Assembly (NCBI GenBank): GCA_030637965.1
Contig: DAOWFO010000053.1
Location: 1 to 7,261 of the forward strand
DNA length: 7,261 bases
Direction: 5' to 3'
Origin: Thermoplasmata archaeon
GTDB taxonomy: Archaea; Thermoplasmatota; E2; DHVEG-1
The position numbers and the translations under genes are program-made. Shown one piece after another: positions 4,420 through 7,261 of the stretch. The notes under the pieces are model-generated. The model made no database searches and was not told where the DNA came from. It saw nothing but the letters and a program-made list of their open reading frames with translations. Position 1 is the first letter of the stretch. Every line of letters starts with the position of its first letter.

Positions 4420-7008
4420 TTATGTTAATAAGGCATAGATGTTTCCATTTATGCCTATAAATACAGCTCCATCATCTAAAACAGGATTTGAAATAATTGC
4501 TGTAGTACGATAGTTGATTTTATCATCAATTGTATCGCCAGGTGAGAAATTCCAATGAATCTCACCTGAATATTTATCTAACATATACAATCTTCCGTCA
4601 TCAGATCCAAAAATTACATTTTCTTCATTGACAACAGGTGATGAATGTATGCCAGAATTACAAGAAAAAACCCAATTCAAAGCTCCGTCGTTTAGATTCA
4701 AGGCATAAAAGTTATTGTCATTTGATCCAAAAAACACTTGATCTTCTGAAACAATTGGAGTTGTCTCTACTCCCCAACCTGTTTCAAAACTCCATTTTAG
4801 ATTTCCATCATTAGCGTTTAAAGCATATATGTAAGTGTCCCAAGAGCCAAAGTAAACTATCCCATCATTGACATAAGGTCTAGATGTAATAAGACCATCT
4901 GTTTCAAAGATCCATTCTGGAATGCCTGTCTCAATATTTAATGCATAACAATTTTTACCTGAACCAACAAACAACAAATCATCCCATGATTGGGATATAT
5001 ATATTTCACCGGGTAACTCATGATTCCACAGTTCAACACCTGATCCAACGTCAAAAGCAAACATGTTTCCCTCATTGTTACCGACAAATACTATATCGTC
5101 TACAATAATGGGATGAGATACAATTTTTCCAATATCCTTCTCATTTATTATCATCAAATCCATATCTAATATTTTTAGTCCTTCGGCAGTCCCAATGAAT
5201 AATTCGCTTCCATTAATTGTTGGAGCAGTTGGTTGATTCCCAATTAATTTACCCCATAAAATCAACCCATCATTTTTATCAATAGCATATAAATTACCTG
5301 ATGATGTTGTTGAGAATAGGACATCATCAACAATAATACCAGATGAGTAGAAATCATTGGATTCATTATCTGTTTGATTTGACCATAAGATGTTTGGTTG
5401 ATTTTTGTACTCATGAGGTTGTTTTATTGTTTTATAACCTTTCTTATCAGGAAGTCCATAGAATCTGAGCCACCCAACAGGTTTAATCTCCTCTTTTTTT
5501 ATACTTGAATTATCTAGATTTTCCAATTCTAATATTTTTCCCATGGGATTTCCAGTAAATACCCACATCCCATGGTTTTCTACGAGTTTTGAACTTGTAA
5601 TTTTACAATCTGGTGAAAATTTACTAATTGAATCAGTAGCCATAATTGTTTTGACAACATCAATATCTATCTCTCCATAATATTTTTCACCTAGTTCTTG
5701 AAATTTTAAATCTCTCTCTGTTGGTCTATAGAATGGAGTATAGTATTGGTATCCATCCAAGCCAAGAACAATATAGTATAAAATTCGCTGTACAAGAACT
5801 TTAAGATCAATTTTTTCTAATCTCACCCAGAGATTCATAGGGTTGTTTGCAGACCATTGAAATCCGTTAAACGTTCGGTCGACAATAGCATCATGATATA
5901 GACCAAGTTCATAGCGTGCAATCTCACCAGTTTTTGTGTCCCCGATTAACCAAACAGCATTCATTACACCATCATTTTTATAACTAAGGTAATAAATGAC
6001 ATCATCAATACTTTCTGCGTATTGAACTGCTTTTCGGGCTCGAACAGCTAGTGGTAGACCCTGTTCTGACCAAATACCTTGAGGAAGAGTTGTTTCTATG
6101 AACACGAGTCCAGCATCATTTTGATAAAAATCATGATCACTCCAGATATATCCCGGTGCACATGTCATTATAAATCGATTACCTTGTGTTGGAGTAACAT
6201 CTAAAACGACATTCCATCTTATAGCTATGTAATTTGACCACCAAAACATTCCAGAACCATCTCTGTTACTCCACATGGAATTCGAAATAATAATCTGCCC
6301 GTCTGTTGTTGCGTTTCCTGTTGCTATAAATGAACTACAATGATGGTGCATCGGCTGATCGTTAAATTCGTTGGAGAACTGACCGGAAGAAAATGTTGCG
6401 TAGGATGATAATTCTGGTTTCAAGCTATTAAATAATGTCAGTAATGGATGAAATCCTTTACGAATTTTACGATCTGTAAGTTTTGACATAATTTCATACA
6501 TTTGATTTGATGTGAGGATGTCTTCATATGATACAGAATCTCCATGAATCAATCCCCCATTACTTGCTACACCTGCAGCGATTCCTTTAATTTCTTCGCG
6601 ATACTCAGTTGGGTATTCATCCCAGTACATTCGAACGGCTTGAGATTTGCAGAATTCCCACCAAATTTTTGATATTTGTTCATAATTTTTTTGAGAAAAT
6701 TGACCATTAAGTGGTTTTATTAGAGGATGATTATGAATCATGTTGCTCCAACGATTCATCATATCAATAATCTCATCTGATAATAGATATCCATACTGAT
6801 AACCTCGTTCATAGGCATCCCCTTCAATATGTGTGTAGATCCACCCTTTTATATTGTATCTATATCCATTTTCATATTGATTTATTGAAGAATTTTCTAT
6901 ATTTTGATTAATATCCTCTAATAAGTTTACTTCTCCACAAATATTTGGTAAAAAAAAGACACATAGAATTACTAATATTACCCAAGATGAACTTTTAAAC
7001 CTATTCAT
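4420..7008 (-). CDS. Exported phospholipase B-like/C45-like Ntn hydrolase fused to a PQQ-type beta-propeller
   Basis: This is an 862-residue protein. Residues 7-24 form a hydrophobic signal sequence after a short basic start, so the rest is outside the cell. Residues about 55-520 resemble phospholipase B-like/C45 Ntn hydrolases. A GDAYERGYQYGYLL motif (63-76) is followed by HHHCSSFIATGNATTDGQ (221-238). Cys224 is the expected nucleophile, freed by self-cleavage after His223. A PLB-like block follows: NRFIMTCAPGYIWS (277-290), DFYQNDAGLVFIETTL (293-308), WSANNP (385-390) and ENHGMWVFTGNP (477-488). Residues about 540-862 form a beta-propeller of seven or eight PQQ-type blades. YAxD/YALN-xxxG-xxxW motifs occur at 574, 650, 688, 728, 768 and 808, with a degenerate blade near 612 and a last strand at 857. 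These enzymes hydrolyse amide or ester bonds; the substrate here cannot be told, and the propeller may bind it or the cell surface. PQQ binding itself is not implied. Transcribed alone, with a TATA box and an almost leaderless start. Confidence 0.9.
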   Translation of the reverse strand: MNRFKSSSWVILVILCVFFLPNICGEVNLLEDINQNIENSSINQYENGYRYNIKGWIYTHIEGDAYERGYQYGYLLSDEIIDMMNRWSNMIHNHPLIKPLNGQFSQKNYEQISKIWWEFCKSQAVRMYWDEYPTEYREEIKGIAAGVASNGGLIHGDSVSYEDILTSNQMYEIMSKLTDRKIRKGFHPLLTLFNSLKPELSSYATFSSGQFSNEFNDQPMHHHCSSFIATGNATTDGQIIISNSMWSNRDGSGMFWWSNYIAIRWNVVLDVTPTQGNRFIMTCAPGYIWSDHDFYQNDAGLVFIETTLPQGIWSEQGLPLAVRARKAVQYAESIDDVIYYLSYKNDGVMNAVWLIGDTKTGEIARYELGLYHDAIVDRTFNGFQWSANNPMNLWVRLEKIDLKVLVQRILYYIVLGLDGYQYYTPFYRPTERDLKFQELGEKYYGEIDIDVVKTIMATDSISKFSPDCKITSSKLVENHGMWVFTGNPMGKILELENLDNSSIKKEEIKPVGWLRFYGLPDKKGYKTIKQPHEYKNQPNILWSNQTDNESNDFYSSGIIVDDVLFSTTSSGNLYAIDKNDGLILWGKLIGNQPTAPTINGSELFIGTAEGLKILDMDLMIINEKDIGKIVSHPIIVDDIVFVGNNEGNMFAFDVGSGVELWNHELPGEIYISQSWDDLLFVGSGKNCYALNIETGIPEWIFETDGLITSRPYVNDGIVYFGSWDTYIYALNANDGNLKWSFETGWGVETTPIVSEDQVFFGSNDNNFYALNLNDGALNWVFSCNSGIHSSPVVNEENVIFGSDDGRLYMLDKYSGEIHWNFSPGDTIDDKINYRTTAIISNPVLDDGAVFIGINGNIYALLT

Positions 7009-7035
7009 ACCAACCTATAATATATGTAAAAGTAA

Positions 7036-7044
7036 TTATATAAA
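7036..7044 (-). promoter_or_regulatory. TATA box of the phospholipase B-like/propeller gene
   Basis: The minus strand reads TTTATATAA with its centre about 32 bases before the ATG at 7008, predicting an mRNA start roughly five to seven bases upstream of the start codon. A weak purine-rich AGGTTGGT touches the ATG, but there is no properly spaced ribosome binding site. Confidence 0.55.
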
Positions 7045-7157
7045 TATTTATGTTATGGAACATCAATCTTACGTAAATCTTCTAAAATATTAATTATATT
7101 GATAATTTTGTAATTAATAATTAGTCTTTCTTTATTCTAATATGAAATGCATATATT

Positions 7158-7261
7158 CTATTTTTTCTTTAGATAAAATGCATATCTTGTAGGAATTCTT
7201 TTTTTCTTCCCAGTCCAATAATTGCAATTAGAACATCTGAACTCTATTGTTACTTCACCAC
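7158..7261 (-). CDS. C-terminal end of a gene running off the window, CxxC protein
   Basis: An open frame enters from the right edge on the minus strand and ends at a TAG at 7158-7160. The 33 visible codons give a tail containing VTIEFRCSNCNYWTGKKKR and ending in basic residues. The Cys-x2-Cys followed by an aromatic and a basic stretch suggests half of a zinc ribbon or a small metal-binding knuckle, with the other pair of cysteines possibly upstream. It is in the same direction as the phospholipase B-like/propeller gene, but the gap of about 150 bases with its own TATA box argues against a shared operon. Function not recognised. Confidence 0.55.
   Translation of the reverse strand, partial: GEVTIEFRCSNCNYWTGKKKRIPTRYAFYLKKK

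Noticed and set aside
4420..5400. Reading the propeller as a PQQ-dependent dehydrogenase.
   Set aside because: Only blade-type repeats are present. There are no dehydrogenase active-site motifs or PQQ-binding residues that I can identify, and the enzyme part is the N-terminal hydrolase.

Overview
The window is AT-rich and reads most naturally as chromosomal DNA of an anaerobic archaeon. Several start codons have an archaeal-type TATA element about 25 bases from the expected transcription start (serpin, phospholipase B-like/propeller gene, HxlR gene). Two of these genes lack a Shine-Dalgarno sequence, as expected for leaderless or nearly leaderless mRNAs. Genes are followed by oligo-T runs rather than GC-rich bacterial terminators, and a tRNA 3' end without encoded CCA lies at the left edge. 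A class I hybrid cluster protein with a full set of cluster ligands points to anaerobic life. The lineage cannot be resolved from the sequence alone.

Layout, left to right. (1) 48-94: 3' part of a leucine-type tRNA on the + strand, followed by a T run. (2) 175-1449, minus: a serpin with an N-terminal membrane anchor or signal sequence, an inhibitory-type hinge and a readable reactive loop. (3) 1450-1668: intergenic, with the serpin TATA box and a 27-base near-perfect palindrome. (4) 1669-2028 minus (HxlR-type regulator) diverging from 2113-3744 plus (hybrid cluster protein, hcp) and 3762-4073 plus (small cupin). Their shared promoter region carries three direct repeats at an exact 18-base period, a likely operator. 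(5) 4074-4419: a gene-free convergent region with a terminator, two strong ribosome binding sites that open only onto 8- and 5-codon ORFs, and several inverted repeats. (6) 4420-7008, minus: an exported 862-residue protein joining an autoprocessing phospholipase B-like/C45-like Ntn-hydrolase domain to a PQQ-type beta-propeller. (7) 7158-7261, minus: the last 33 codons of a gene running off the window, with a Cys-x2-Cys motif.

There are two functional themes. The HxlR-hcp-cupin block looks like a self-contained nitrosative/redox stress module: cysteine-containing regulator, iron-sulfur NO-detoxifying enzyme and a small cupin of unknown role. The serpin and the hydrolase-propeller protein are both exported, and suggest a cell surface that meets foreign proteases and lipids or amides, as in a host- or community-associated archaeon. 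That ecological reading is inference. The least ordinary items are the hydrolase-propeller fusion, the 18-base repeat array in front of hcp, the truncated or intron-split tRNA at the left edge, and the structured region after the cupin gene.
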